44,631 nucleotides of DNA from JACDBE01 sp051002015 (GCA_051002015.1 JBPCMS010000084.1:1-44631), one strand, 5' to 3'; shown: positions 7,939-16,704, counted from the stretch's first letter. A program made the numbers and translations. Notes: generated from the sequence alone by a model not told the origin.

Positions 7939-8340
7939 ATGCAAATAGGTGAGGTAGCACGCAAGGTCGGGATGGCCACCTCGGCGATCCGCTTCTATGA
8001 AGAGTCGGGACTGCTGGCCCAACCGGAGCGGACCTCCTCGGGTTACCGGGAGTACGACCCTGCCGTCATCGACCGTCTCGCCTTCATCCGAGCCGGCCAG
8101 GCGGTGGGTCTCACCCTGGCCGAGCTGAAGGAGGTCCTCGGCATCCGTGACCGGGGCGACGCCCCCTGCTCCCATGTGGCCGACCTGATCGACCGTCGCA
8201 TCGGCGAGATCGACCAGCGGATCCGAGACCTGCGCAGACTGCGCAAGGATCTTTCCGCTCTCGCCGAGACGGCTGCCAGCTTCGATCCTGCCGAATGCCT
8301 CCCGGAGAGCGTCTGCCGGATCCTAAGCGCCACCGAGTGA
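7939..8340 (+). CDS. merR: MerR-family metal-responsive regulator
   Basis: The 133-residue protein has the N-terminal winged helix MQIGEVARKVGMATSAIRFY, the second wing SGYREYD, a long dimerisation helix (about 78-112) and a C-terminal metal loop. Three cysteines, Cys77, Cys120 and Cys126, sit where metal-sensing MerR proteins place theirs (in MerR one on the helix start of one subunit and two in the loop of the other), which supports metal rather than drug or redox sensing. The C120-C126 spacing is shorter than in classical MerR, so the metal is unproven. I chose ATG 7939 because it matches the family start and follows a -10 closely. It is divergent from merA and likely controls both dyads in this locus. 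Confidence 0.85.
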   Translation: MQIGEVARKVGMATSAIRFYEESGLLAQPERTSSGYREYDPAVIDRLAFIRAGQAVGLTLAELKEVLGIRDRGDAPCSHVADLIDRRIGEIDQRIRDLRRLRKDLSALAETAASFDPAECLPESVCRILSATE

Positions 8341-8461
8341 TCTCGTTCGCGGAACCAGTCGCCCGGCCGCCGGGCGGCATCGAGGCGAATATGCACCCGT
8401 TCGGTGGGTCCGCCGAGTAGCCCCCAAGCCCCGAGTATGCCGGCAGCCCCTTCTCCCACGT

Positions 8462-8690
8462 CTAATTCTGGCGTATCAGACGGAACACTGAGCGAACATC
8501 CTCGACGGAGGTCTGCGGGTCCTCCAAGGCTGGGAAGTATCCGCCGCGCCTCAGCTCGTTCCACCATCGGATGTTGGTGTACCGGGTGGCGGCCCAACGG
8601 CGGGACACTCGGACGATCTCTTTGGGGAACATCGAATAGCCGGTAGGGACGCCGACCGGGCGGAGGTCCGTCTGACGGCGGCGGAGAGCG
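8462..8690 (-). pseudogene. C-terminal remnant of an epoxide hydrolase (alpha/beta hydrolase)
   Basis: The minus-strand frame reads VGVPTGYSMFPKEIVRVSRR, then TNIRWWNELRRGGYFPALEDP, the closing part of epoxide hydrolase-type alpha/beta hydrolases. The family has His in GGHFPALE; here it is Tyr, so the catalytic base is gone as well as the whole N-terminal domain with the nucleophile Asp. Upstream of about 8660-8690 the similarity ends and the sequence belongs to the neighbouring broken gene. The stop is at 8462. Confidence 0.7.
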
Positions 8691-9486
8691 CCACCGTCAC
8701 CACCGGGGCCAGCTCGTCGACGGCCACCACCTCGCCGATGTCGGCGAGCCGCTTGGCCAGCTCCCGGCTCGCCCGGTGCCATTGTCGGCGGATCTCCCGG
8801 GCGCGCTAGACAAGCCGCTGGTGGTCGCAGTCGCTAACCGGACGGTCCGCGGGGGACGGGTCGGGCTCGTCGACGGCTAGCCAGACGTCAACCAGGATCC
8901 GATCGCCCTCTTTCGCCGCTCTGATGCGCCGGTCGAGCGCCGGCGCCACCTTGCCGTAGCGGTCGATAGCTCGCTTGCGGTGCTCCTCGACCACCGCAAC
9001 CGGGTCGAGGGCGGCGCCGGCCTGGTCGAACGCCAGCTCCACCGGGCGACCGCTGCTCCGGTCGACGCACTTGAAGAACTCGACATAGTTGCCCCGCGGC
9101 GAGTCACCGAGGGTGAGCCGTTCGGCCCGCCCGTCGTCGCCGAAGCGAACCCTGGCGAAGCTCTCCACCCGCAGCTTGATCGGGAGCTTGGCAACCGTGT
9201 CTACCACGGTGAACGGGATCTCCACCCGTTCGGTCAGTCGCCGGGAGCGCCCGTCGGTCAGCGCCTCCACCACCAACCGATACCGACCCGCCCTCATACC
9301 CTCGGGCGGGATCCACCGGAACTGGTGGTGGACCCTGGTGGGACCGACGACGCCCGGGGCGCTGGCGACGACCACCTTGCGACCCAGCTCGCTGGTGTCC
9401 GTACTCTCGGGAACCACCAGGTTGATCGACGTCCCGGTGGTCACGATCTCATCGTGGACCAGATCGACGTGCAACGACTCGCTCAT
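8675..9486 (-). pseudogene. N-terminal region of a subtilase-like protein, interrupted by an in-frame TAG
   Basis: From ATG 9486 (GGAGG upstream) a 226-residue frame runs to TAG at 8806. It starts with a beta-rich domain (residues 1-130) and then has IDRYGKVAPALDRRIRAA and ILVDVWLAVDEP, which resemble the segment preceding S8 peptidase domains. After the TAG the same frame continues as RAREIRRQWHRASRELAKRL and VDELAPVVTVALSAA, again family-like, until it meets the epoxide hydrolase remnant near 8680. So a nonsense codon and a deletion have both hit this gene. No protease domain remains. There is no obvious signal peptide at the chosen start. The family call is tentative. Confidence 0.5.
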
Positions 9487-9609
9487 CGCGGCTCGCCTCC
9501 TCGACAACGGAGCCTCCATATACCTCCCAGAACCTACGCCACCCTGCTCGCTCGATGCGGCGTCACCTGCGCCGCCGATGCCAGCGACAGGACCGGGGTT
9601 GACTCGTCG

Positions 9610-9643
9610 TAGTGTGTATGTACGATGTGCGTACGGCAAGGAG
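9610..9643 (+). promoter_or_regulatory. Operator-like repeats and ribosome binding site of the toxin-antitoxin operon
   Basis: GTATGTAC, then GATGTGC, then GTACGG place two GTAC cores 7 bases apart between 9616 and 9636, just before AAGGAG (9638-9643) and the antitoxin ATG at 9648. Antitoxins of this ribbon-helix-helix type usually bind palindromes overlapping their own promoter, so an autorepression site is plausible. Confidence 0.35.
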
Positions 9644-9647
9644 TGCA

Positions 9648-9920
9648 ATGACGACGCGCGATCGAAGATGGAACTTCCGAGTGAAGGCGCGGAGCGATGC
9701 CCTCGTGCGCGAAGCAGCAACCCTGTCCGGGGTGTCGACGACGGCGTTCGTCGAGGAGAGTGCGGTCAGGTTTGCCGAGTCGGTGATCGCCGAGCATCGG
9801 CCGGTGAGCTTGAGCCCGGAGGAGTTCTCACGTTTCGTCGGTGCGCTCGATGAGGCTCCGGTTGCCATCCGTGCGTTGGTGGATCTGTTCTCGCAGCCGA
9901 GTCGTATCCCGCAGGCTTGA
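9648..9920 (+). CDS. DUF1778 ribbon-helix-helix antitoxin (TacA-type)
   Basis: The 90-residue protein begins MTTRDRRWNFRVKARSDALV, with the N-terminal beta strand and two helices of a ribbon-helix-helix DNA-binding fold. It continues with REAATLSGVSTTAFVEESAV, the DUF1778 signature, and has a C-terminal tail (LSPEEFSRFVGALDEAP) of the kind that wraps around the acetyltransferase toxin. The stop codon overlaps the TTG start of the toxin by 4 bases, so the two are translationally coupled. It should neutralise the toxin and repress the operon. Confidence 0.85.
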   Translation: MTTRDRRWNFRVKARSDALVREAATLSGVSTTAFVEESAVRFAESVIAEHRPVSLSPEEFSRFVGALDEAPVAIRALVDLFSQPSRIPQA

Positions 9921-10432
9921 ATGGACTGCGGCCGGTTCGGAGGTTGGTCGGCACCGACGACTTCGACGAGTTCGACTGTGGGGTGCCTGCTCTCGATGCG
10001 TGGCTACGGCAGTTCGCCTTATCGGATCAGCGCGCCGGCGTCTCGGTGACGTACGTTCTCGAGCGGGGGGAGCGGATCGTGGGCTTCTACACCGTGGCTC
10101 CACACTCGATCGATCCGGGCAGCGCCACGATGCGGCTGGCTGCCGGGTTGCCTCGGCAGCGACCGATACCGGTGATCCTCCTGGCGCGGCTCGGGCTCGA
10201 TCGATCTCACCACGGCTCAGGGCTGGGGGGCGATCTGCTCAGGGACGCTCTGGCACGTTGCGCCGCCGCCGCAGACGAGATCGGCGGCAGAGCCGTCCTC
10301 GTCCACGCCAAGGACGAGGACGCGATGGCGTTCTACCAGCGGTACGAGTTCCAGCCGCTGCCGGAGAACCCGAACCATCTCTACGTGCTGATGAAGGATC
10401 TCCGAACCTCAATACAGCGGAGCACCGGGTAG
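9917..10432 (+). CDS. GNAT acetyltransferase toxin (TacT-type)
   Basis: The 171-residue GNAT protein reads RRLVGTDDFDEFDCGVPALD, the opening of the TacT/AtaT2 group, then VTYVLERGERIVGFYTVAP, an acetyl-CoA-binding loop in RLGLDRSHHGSGLGGDLLRD, and YQRYEFQPLPENPNHLYVLM with the Tyr region used in catalysis. Known members acetylate the amino acid on charged elongator tRNAs and stop translation; which tRNA is hit here is unknown. The TTG start at 9917 lies in the antitoxin stop (TTGA). Confidence 0.87.
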   Translation: MNGLRPVRRLVGTDDFDEFDCGVPALDAWLRQFALSDQRAGVSVTYVLERGERIVGFYTVAPHSIDPGSATMRLAAGLPRQRPIPVILLARLGLDRSHHGSGLGGDLLRDALARCAAAADEIGGRAVLVHAKDEDAMAFYQRYEFQPLPENPNHLYVLMKDLRTSIQRSTG

Positions 10433-10851
10433 CGGACGACGGGGTCGCAGCCCGTCATAGGTGGCACTCGAGGTCGCGAAATCCAAGGAGTCCCGTCCCA
10501 GGACGCGCATAGGACGCGATTTGATGAGAAACGGTCAGAACTGGTGGGAACTGGCGGGAGCAGAAAACCCTTACAGTCCATGGGTTTCGGGGCCGATTCT
10601 GCGGTGTTTCAAGAGGCCCGAAAGCGGCCTGTTTCGAGTTCACACGGCGAAGGACACTGGTTCGAGTCCCTTCGCGCCCACCGCGAACACCCTGGTCAGA
10701 GGCTTACAGGTCCGTTAGGTCGCCCGCTGGCTCGTCCCCCGCGGAGAACCCGCGGGATCCAACGGGACGGGCGTCATCGGACGGCGCCGAGACGAAGGGA
10801 TCGAGACGGGCCAGCACGTCGCCCTCGTCGCATCCGTCGATAGCGGGTGCG
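10433..10851. other. Intergenic stretch with a tRNA 3'-end-like segment
   Basis: No convincing coding frame is visible. GGTTCGAGTCCCTTCGCGCC followed by CACC (10659-10682) looks like the T-loop, T-stem 3' strand and acceptor 3' strand of a tRNA. However, the 5' T-stem strand does not pair and no D-arm or anticodon arm precedes it. It shares 13 bases (GGTTCGAGTCCCT) with the real tRNA-Arg at 43740. A leftover tRNA end is what an integrated element leaves at an attachment site; that reading is inference. Confidence 0.35.
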
Positions 10852-11391
10852 ATGATTGCGGGCATGTTCACCGACCCCGACACCGACCCACGGGCCGACC
10901 CGCCGCCCCAGGCCGACGAGCGCACCACGCTCGTTGCGTTCCTGCGATGGCAGCGCGACACCCTGGAACTGAAGTGCGGCGGCCTCGACGCCGCCGACCT
11001 GGCCCGTCGCTCCGTGGAGCCCTCCACGCTGTCGCTGCTCGGGTTGGTGCGCCACATGGCCGAGGTGGAGCGCAGCTGGTTCCGGCGGGTGATGGCCGGG
11101 CAGGACGCGCCGCCACATTTCTACTCCGACACCGACCCCGACGGAGACTTCGACAGCGCCGCACCCGACCCCGCGCTGGTCGCGGAGGCATGGGAAACGT
11201 GGCGGGCCGAGGTCGCCTTTGCGGAGCGGTTCGTGGCCGAGTCGCCCGATCTCGACGTCACCGGGAACGAGGCCTGGCGCGGGGCGATGTCGCTGCGCTG
11301 GGTGCTGGTGCACATGGTGGAGGAGTACGCCCGGCACAACGGCCACGCCGACCTGCTGCGCCAGCGGATCGACGGGGCGGTGGGCCAGTAG
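10852..11391 (+). CDS. DinB/DUF664 family protein
   Basis: The 179-residue four-helix-bundle protein matches the DUF664 branch of the DinB superfamily: ERTTLVAFLRWQRDTLELKC, STLSLLGLVRHMAEVERSWF and LRWVLVHMVEEYARHNGHAD. The three histidines (RHM, VHM and the HNGH segment) are the usual metal ligands. Relatives include mycothiol-dependent enzymes, so a thiol-transferase role is possible but not shown. ATG 10852 and ATG 10864 are both possible starts; neither has a strong ribosome site. It stands alone, 240 bp before the convergent PhoX gene. Confidence 0.82.
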   Translation: MIAGMFTDPDTDPRADPPPQADERTTLVAFLRWQRDTLELKCGGLDAADLARRSVEPSTLSLLGLVRHMAEVERSWFRRVMAGQDAPPHFYSDTDPDGDFDSAAPDPALVAEAWETWRAEVAFAERFVAESPDLDVTGNEAWRGAMSLRWVLVHMVEEYARHNGHADLLRQRIDGAVGQ

Positions 11392-11635
11392 CGGTCGAGG
11401 TCGGATAGAGGCTGGCGTGTCACCGCGTGTGGTGATGGCTCGCTCATCGGCTCGTCCCACGGTCGAGGCGAGGTGCCACACTGTGGACGGCGAAACCGAC
11501 GCGAACTGCGGATGCCGGTGATCGACAACACGACGTCCGATTGGTTATGACCGTGATCCCCCAGGCTGACCTGGTCTTGCCTCGGGGATCGTGATGAAGC
11601 CGGTTGCCGCGAGAGCCGGCTCCGACCTGGGGGCC

Positions 11636-13132
11636 CTAGACCAGGCCCACCTCCCACGGTCCCCAGATGGCGTAGGTGATGCCGTTGGACTGCATGTTGC
11701 AGTACAGCACCTGCCCGTCCGGACTGAAGGTCGCTCCGGCGAACTCATCGGTCCCACCCGAGATGTTGTTCAGGGCGAGGTCGAAGATGAGCCCATCGGT
11801 CGTCAGTACTCGCAGCATGTTCTGTGATGGGCTGTCCTCGCACAGGATGATGCTGCGGCGAAGCGGCGAGATGATGATGTTGTCGGGGAAGTCGAGGACG
11901 TCCGGCCCGGGCGACTCGAAGATCAGGGTGAGCGTCTGGCGGACCGTGTCGTACATCCACACCTGCCCGTAACCGTCACCAAACCCCGCGCTGGCGTTGG
12001 GCGGAGGGTCCGATGCGAACGGTCCGCCGCCCTCGGTGGAGACGAAGTAGATCTTCCGGGCGAGGTAGGAGATCCCCTCCAGCCGGGAGAAGCGGGCCGC
12101 GCCCTTGCTCTCCCCCTCCTGGAACACGATGCGCGCCGCCTCGTCGTTCGACAGCCCCGGTGCGAACGTCGGGTCGGGATCCTCGATGCGGATCCAGGCC
12201 ACCTGGTACGTCGTGCCAGGAGTCTGGCCGGTGTGCAGGTCGACGGTGACCGGGCCGCTGCTCCCCGACGGGACCACCCCGAGGACCTCGAGGACGCCGC
12301 CGTCCACGATCCCCCTGTCCCGCTGCGGGTTGTTGGGCGGGGTGTACCGGTAGAAGCCGGAGCCGTAGGCGAAGTCGTCCTCGGTCATGTAGATGATCCG
12401 GCTGGAGACGTCGACGGCCGCCGCCTCGTGGGCGAACCGCCCGGCGGCGCGGATCGGTTTGGCCACCTTGAGGGCGCCGGCGTTGCGGGCGGCCGGCACC
12501 TCGTAGATGTAGCCGTGCTTCTGGGTGTAGGTGAGGTCGTCAGGGTCGTCCGGGCCGATCAGGAAGCTGCGCTGCTGGTCGACGCCGTTCGGCGTCTCCT
12601 CGCAGGTGATCCAGGTACCCCATGGGGTGGCGCCCCCGGCGCAGTTGAACGTGGTGCCGTTCAGGCTGACCCAGCTCTTCACCTCGTCGGCCTGCGGGGT
12701 GATCTCGAGGGTCGTGGTTCCGCCCGGTGCGGCCGGGTCGTAGGCCTTCGACACGTCGCCGAACGCTCCCACCGGCACCGGCTGGGTCTGCTCGTGGTTG
12801 CGGATCAACCGGACCTTGCCGCCCCGCCATGGGAACGCCGCCATCCCGTCGTGACGACCCGGCGTCAGGGTCGCCTCCTCGGTCAGCGGGGTGCCCTTCA
12901 CCCCGAACGATCGGTACTGGAAGCCGTCGGGGAGCCACATTCGCACGACCCCGTCGGTCAGGTCGGCGACCGGGCCAAGTGGCCCGTAGCCGCCGTTGTT
13001 GGCGGCGATCTGCGCCTCGGCGGCGGCCGCCCGGGCGATCAGGCCACTGAACGGCCCGAGCGCACCTCCGATCGTGCCGAGAGCGACCACTGCGCTCTGC
13101 CTGAGGAACGTCCGGCGATCGACGGTGCCCAT
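11636..13132 (-). CDS. PhoX-like (DUF839) phosphatase, Tat-exported
   Basis: The 498-residue protein opens MGTVDRRTFLRQSAVVALG, a twin-arginine signal ending near ARAAAAEA, so it should be exported folded. The body is DUF839/PhoX-like: VRLIRNHEQTQP, TWITCEETPNG, ITYLTEDD-like IIYMTEDDFAYGSGFYRY, and FPDNIIISPLRRSIILCED with a closing DEFAGATFSPDGQVLYCNMQ. PhoX enzymes are Ca/Fe-dependent alkaline phosphatases with a beta-propeller; the conserved ENH/CEE blocks that bind metal have counterparts here in RNHEQ and CEE. Substrate specificity is unproven. ATG 13132 follows GGGGAG. Confidence 0.8.
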   Translation of the reverse strand: MGTVDRRTFLRQSAVVALGTIGGALGPFSGLIARAAAAEAQIAANNGGYGPLGPVADLTDGVVRMWLPDGFQYRSFGVKGTPLTEEATLTPGRHDGMAAFPWRGGKVRLIRNHEQTQPVPVGAFGDVSKAYDPAAPGGTTTLEITPQADEVKSWVSLNGTTFNCAGGATPWGTWITCEETPNGVDQQRSFLIGPDDPDDLTYTQKHGYIYEVPAARNAGALKVAKPIRAAGRFAHEAAAVDVSSRIIYMTEDDFAYGSGFYRYTPPNNPQRDRGIVDGGVLEVLGVVPSGSSGPVTVDLHTGQTPGTTYQVAWIRIEDPDPTFAPGLSNDEAARIVFQEGESKGAARFSRLEGISYLARKIYFVSTEGGGPFASDPPPNASAGFGDGYGQVWMYDTVRQTLTLIFESPGPDVLDFPDNIIISPLRRSIILCEDSPSQNMLRVLTTDGLIFDLALNNISGGTDEFAGATFSPDGQVLYCNMQSNGITYAIWGPWEVGLV

Positions 13133-13239
13133 ACGGTCTCCCCTTCTCCGTTGTATTGACCGCGTCTACCCGGCCGAGCCTACCATCGGCCGCCCCCGGG
13201 TACCGGGGCGAGGCGTTCTTGGACGATCGGAGGTCGGCG

Positions 13240-13668
13240 GTGGGCGACGGCGGGAGTCTGGTGGACGGGTTCGTCCGCCAGGTCAGGGAACTCGACGACG
13301 AGGATCTGCGCCAACTGGCGCTCGCCAGGTCGGGGCGAGAGGAGGTCTTCCGGTCCGGGGCGTGGCGGGCCGCGATGGAGGCTGCGGCGCACCGGGCGGA
13401 CGCCTACGTCGAGGCGTGGATCCGTATCGGCGCCGCATACCTCCCGGAGCGTCTCGACGAGGTGGTCCAGCTGGGGAGCGAGGCCGACCCGGCGGAGGTC
13501 GCCGAATGGCAGCGGGTCGCTCGACTTGCCCGACTGGCCATCGACGACGCCCTGCTGGCACTGCTCACCGCAGACACCAGCCGCCCCCCGGACATCCGCG
13601 AGCTCCACGCCCCGTGGAAGGCGATGCTCGAGGCTGCTCACCGTAGGAACACCCCGGGCGACGCCTGA
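13240..13668 (+). CDS. Hypothetical alpha-helical protein
   Basis: From GTG 13240, which has GGAGG 6 bases upstream, the frame gives 142 residues rich in Ala, Arg, Glu and Asp with no Cys and no membrane segment: SLVDGFVRQVRELDDEDLRQ, then SGAWRAAMEAAAHRADAYVE. It appears all-helical and cytosolic. A longer reading from TTG 13156 exists but has no ribosome site. I do not recognise a family. The 3' end runs close to the convergent end of the large unknown gene at 13721, with about 50 bp between stops. Confidence 0.6.
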   Translation: MGDGGSLVDGFVRQVRELDDEDLRQLALARSGREEVFRSGAWRAAMEAAAHRADAYVEAWIRIGAAYLPERLDEVVQLGSEADPAEVAEWQRVARLARLAIDDALLALLTADTSRPPDIRELHAPWKAMLEAAHRRNTPGDA

Positions 13669-13720
13669 CCCCAGCCGACGGGGGACACCTCGACCCGCCT
13701 GGGCCGCGCCGAGTCGATGC

Positions 13721-15401
13721 TCAGAACCGCGGCAGGCCCTCGAAGTTGTTGTCCCGGAAGTTGTCCGGTCTGGACCGGAAGTAGGGTCTGGCGTTCGAGG
13801 GGTGGATGAGCTGGAGCCGGGGCAGCACGAGCACGCCGCTGTCCTGGAGCATCACCGCCTCGGGGACGGTCAGCTCCAACCCGGTGGTGAACCGGATGTC
13901 GGTGACCACCGTCTCCGCACGCCGGATCGCCTCCGGGGGTGAGGCACACCACCGGGATCCGGCCGGCGGCGATCACCGCTCGGAACGAGAAGGGGAACGT
14001 CGGCTTGAACGGCGGGGTCAGATCGTCCTCCGCCGCCCGGGCCACGACCTCGCCAACCCCGAGCTCGACGCCCTGGGCGCCGGCGGTGTCGTACACCAGC
14101 GACGTCAGCGGCTGGTCGGGGGCGGGCCGGATCGCACCCACCAGGGTGCTGCGCACCGGCTCGAAGGCCTCACCGGTGGTGGCGGTGGCGGTAAAGGCCA
14201 GGCCGTTGCCGTTGACCACCACGTCGTCGTACCGGTTCACCACGAGGACATGGCGCAGGTGGAGCGGGTCGGGCTCCTCGGTGGCGATGCGCACCGAGGT
14301 GGGGATGGCGTCGAGCGCCCCCAAGGCGAAACCGCCGCCGTCGCCGGTAGGCACCGCCAGCACCACCACGCCGTCGTCGCAGGTGAGCGGCGGCGGCACC
14401 GGCTCGCCGTCGATGCGAGCTTTGACCGTGCGGGTGACGATGCCCGCCACCACCATCTCTGCGATCTCCAGCACCATTATCCCGACGATGTAGCCGCCGA
14501 CGATGAAAGGGAGCAGGGCTCCTCCGGTCAGCGCCCCGAGGAGCAGCCCGATGAGCCCACCGATGATGCCGGCGAACAGGGAGCCGAGGACACCGGTGTC
14601 GACGTCGGTTTCGATGTCGAGCTGGAACCCGGCGACGCCATCCGTCACGGTGGGAGTCAGGTAGACGTCGACCCTGACGGTGGCGTCCGGCCAGATGTCG
14701 ATGGGCACCTCGCCGATCAGCGTGATGCGCATCCTGCCCGGCTGCGGCGCCGCTGCCACCACCGTCCAGGTGCCTTGACGGTCGTCGGCGTCGGGCAACG
14801 GATGGGTGCCGTCGGGGGCGCGCAGCTCGGTGTGCCACACGTCGTTGGCGAACCGGGAGAACGTCGCCTGACCCAGCCCGACGGCGAGGTCGACCCCGGT
14901 GGGCAGGAAGCTGGTGGCCAGCTCGACCCGGCCGCGGGGGAGGTGCTCGCCGGCCGGAAGCGGCTCCTCGTTCTGCGGGCTGGTGCGCAGGTCGAGGTTG
15001 GCCAGCAGGGCGAGGCACGGCTCGTGGTCGTCGTCGCCGCGCAGCTTGGCCATCGTCGGCGGCGCCGCCAACCCATCGAGCAAGTCGAAGGGGATGGCGG
15101 ACTCGTCGTCGGTCCGGTTGTTGGTGATGTGCAGTTGGGTGCCGTCGGCCGACAGCTCGGTGGCGACCAGCGTGGGGAAGGGGAACCCGGCGATGGTGCT
15201 GACGACGTCGAGATCCCACGGGTCCTGGTCGAAGATGATCTCGACCTCGGTGACGTCGACCTGGGAGCCGGGTGGCGCCTCCGGGGGCAGCTCGATGAGC
15301 AAGCCCTCGGCGGCGAGGGTGCGGAGCGCGGTGAGGATCCAGCCCCGCCCGATCTGGACCTCGACGTCGAACTCAGACATGATCCTGGCGGTGTCGACCA
15401 T
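13721..15401 (-). CDS. Large unknown protein with central membrane segments; one frameshift near the 3' end
   Basis: About 560 residues from ATG 15401 (GAGGAG upstream). The N-terminal 235 residues are soluble and beta-rich (VDVTEVEIIFDQDPWDLDVV). Two or three hydrophobic glycine-rich helices follow (LFAGIIGGLIGLLLGALTGG, IVGGYIVGIMVLEIAEMVVA), then another soluble domain. After AGRIPVVCLTP the frame is lost; one base fewer in the run of five C (plus-strand G at 13935-13939) restores EAIRRAETVVTDIRFTTGLE, ending LIHPSNARPYFRSRPDNF and stopping at 13721. The restored tail looks genuine, so either the run was misread or the gene is newly broken. I do not recognise the family; the layout suggests a membrane-inserting or membrane-bound protein. 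Confidence 0.6.
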
Positions 15402-15683
15402 GTGCCGCTCCTCTCCCGGTGGGCGATGGCGTTGCGGACCCGGCGGCGGCGCCCACAGGCCCTCGTGCAGAGATGCCGAGAGTCTACGCCCGGCGGCTCT
15501 CCGGCTCCTCGGCGCCGGCCCCCCTCATCAGCGACGCACCACTGTGGCGGAGGACGTGAGGTGTGATGTCGGCGACGTCGTCGCCGGCGGCAGGGCACGC
15601 CCAGTCCCAGATCGCAGGCGGGACGCCGCCGGATACATCCCACCCCGCCAGCGGAGCGCTGCAACCTTGGTTACAGTTGGCCT

Positions 15684-16178
15684 GTGACTGGGATTGCGAA
15701 GACGGAGTGGGTGTTGTTGGCCTACCGGCTGCCCAGGGAGCCTTCCACTCCCCGGATCTCGGTGTGGCGCAAGCTGCGCCGGTTGGGTGCGGTGCAGGTC
15801 CTGGGAGGGCTCGTGGCGCTTCCTCGTGATGCCCGGACATTGGAGCAGCTCGGCTGGATCGCCGACGAAGTGATCGCGGCGGGTGGTGACCCCTACCTGT
15901 TCGAGGGCCGGCCGGGCTCCTTGACGCAGGAGAACGAGCTGGTCGAACGGATGCGATCTGAGGTGGCCACCGCCTACCGCAAACTGGTCACCGAAGCGGA
16001 GACCATGCCTTCCGACACCGATCCGGAGGAGGCCCGCCGGGGGTTGGCCAGGCTGCGCCGTGAGCTGGCCAGGATCCGCCGCCGGGACTTCTTCCCACCA
16101 CCGGAGAGAGAGCGGGCGATCGCCGCACTCGCCGACGTTGCGGCCGCGATCACCGAGACCACGAGGGCGTCGTCGTGA
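15684..16178 (+). CDS. chrB: ChrB N-terminal domain protein (chromate resistance)
   Basis: The 164-residue protein begins VTGIAKTEWVLLAYRLPREP and then STPRISVWRKLRRLGAVQVL, the hallmark of the ChrB N-terminal domain, with a helical Arg-rich tail (EEARRGLARLRRELARIRRR). In proteobacteria ChrB is one protein that acts as a chromate-sensing regulator. Here the N- and C-terminal domains are separate genes overlapping by GTGA. GTG 15684 is the chosen start, preceded by TTGGTTACAGTTGG. It opens the chromate operon. Confidence 0.82.
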   Translation: MTGIAKTEWVLLAYRLPREPSTPRISVWRKLRRLGAVQVLGGLVALPRDARTLEQLGWIADEVIAAGGDPYLFEGRPGSLTQENELVERMRSEVATAYRKLVTEAETMPSDTDPEEARRGLARLRRELARIRRRDFFPPPERERAIAALADVAAAITETTRASS

Positions 16179-16603
16179 GGTGGGTGACCAGGGCGGGCTG
16201 TCACGTCGATCGGGCGGCCTGTGCCTGGCTGATCCGCCGCTTCATCGACCCTGGAGCCGTGTTCTCGTTTGTGGCCGACCCGACCGAGGTGCCCGCCGAC
16301 GCCACCCCCTTCGACATGAGAGGGGTGGAGCTGTCTCATGTCGGGGGCCGCTGCACCTTCGAGGTGATGCTCGACCACTTTGGACTGGTCGACCCGGCCT
16401 TGGCGGCGATCGCCGAGATCGTTCACGAAGCCGACCTTTACGACGAGCGCTTCGACGCCCCGGAAGCGGCCGGGCTCGACGTGCTGATGAGGGGGCTGTC
16501 GATGATCCGGCCCGACCCCGATCTGTTGGAGATCACCGCCGTCATCTTCGACGGTCTTCACGAGTACCGGCGTCGCGCTCTGTTGGAAGGGAGACAGCCA
16601 TGA
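16175..16603 (+). CDS. chrB: ChrB C-terminal domain protein (chromate resistance)
   Basis: The 142-residue protein MRWVTRAGCHVDRAACAWLI continues RRFIDPGAVFSFVADPTEVP and FDMRGVELSHVGGRCTFEVM, matching the ChrB C-terminal (chromate resistance exported/regulatory) domain. The conserved Cys, Asp, His and Glu residues (C and D in DRAACAWL, H in ELSHVGG, C and E in RCTFE) could bind metal. Its GTG start overlaps the previous stop (GTGA), so the pair is translated together and probably forms the complete ChrB function. Confidence 0.82.
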   Translation: MRWVTRAGCHVDRAACAWLIRRFIDPGAVFSFVADPTEVPADATPFDMRGVELSHVGGRCTFEVMLDHFGLVDPALAAIAEIVHEADLYDERFDAPEAAGLDVLMRGLSMIRPDPDLLEITAVIFDGLHEYRRRALLEGRQP

Positions 16604-16704
16604 GATGGGTCACCCGAGAAGGGCCCAAGACCGACCGGATCGCCTGCCCCTGGCTGATCCGTCGGTTCATCGACTCCGAGGGCAAGAAGCACACCAACCG
16701 GTGA
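16600..16704 (+). pseudogene. 34-residue stub of a second ChrB C-terminal domain
   Basis: MRWVTREGPKTDRIACPWLI followed by RRFIDSEGKKHTNR repeats the first 25 residues of the preceding gene (MRWVTRAG..DRAACAWLIRRFID) and then stops. It has a good ribosome site (GGAAGGGAG). The remaining 110 residues of the domain are missing, so it looks like a paralogous copy cut by a deletion that also brought ChrA close. Its TGA overlaps the ChrA GTG start, so it may still serve as a translated leader. Confidence 0.7.

Noticed and set aside
8804..8808. TAG at 8806 as a recoded (pyrrolysine-type) codon
   Set aside because: No pyrrolysine machinery is visible and the gene is also truncated by a junction just downstream; a nonsense mutation is simpler.
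10640..10690. A complete tRNA gene
   Set aside because: Only the 3' third is recognisable; the T-stem does not pair and no anticodon arm can be folded.
13806..15566. A 586-codon plus-strand frame opposite the unknown protein
   Set aside because: The composition is an Asp/Gly/His/Arg-rich shadow; the minus strand has clear membrane helices and a ribosome site.
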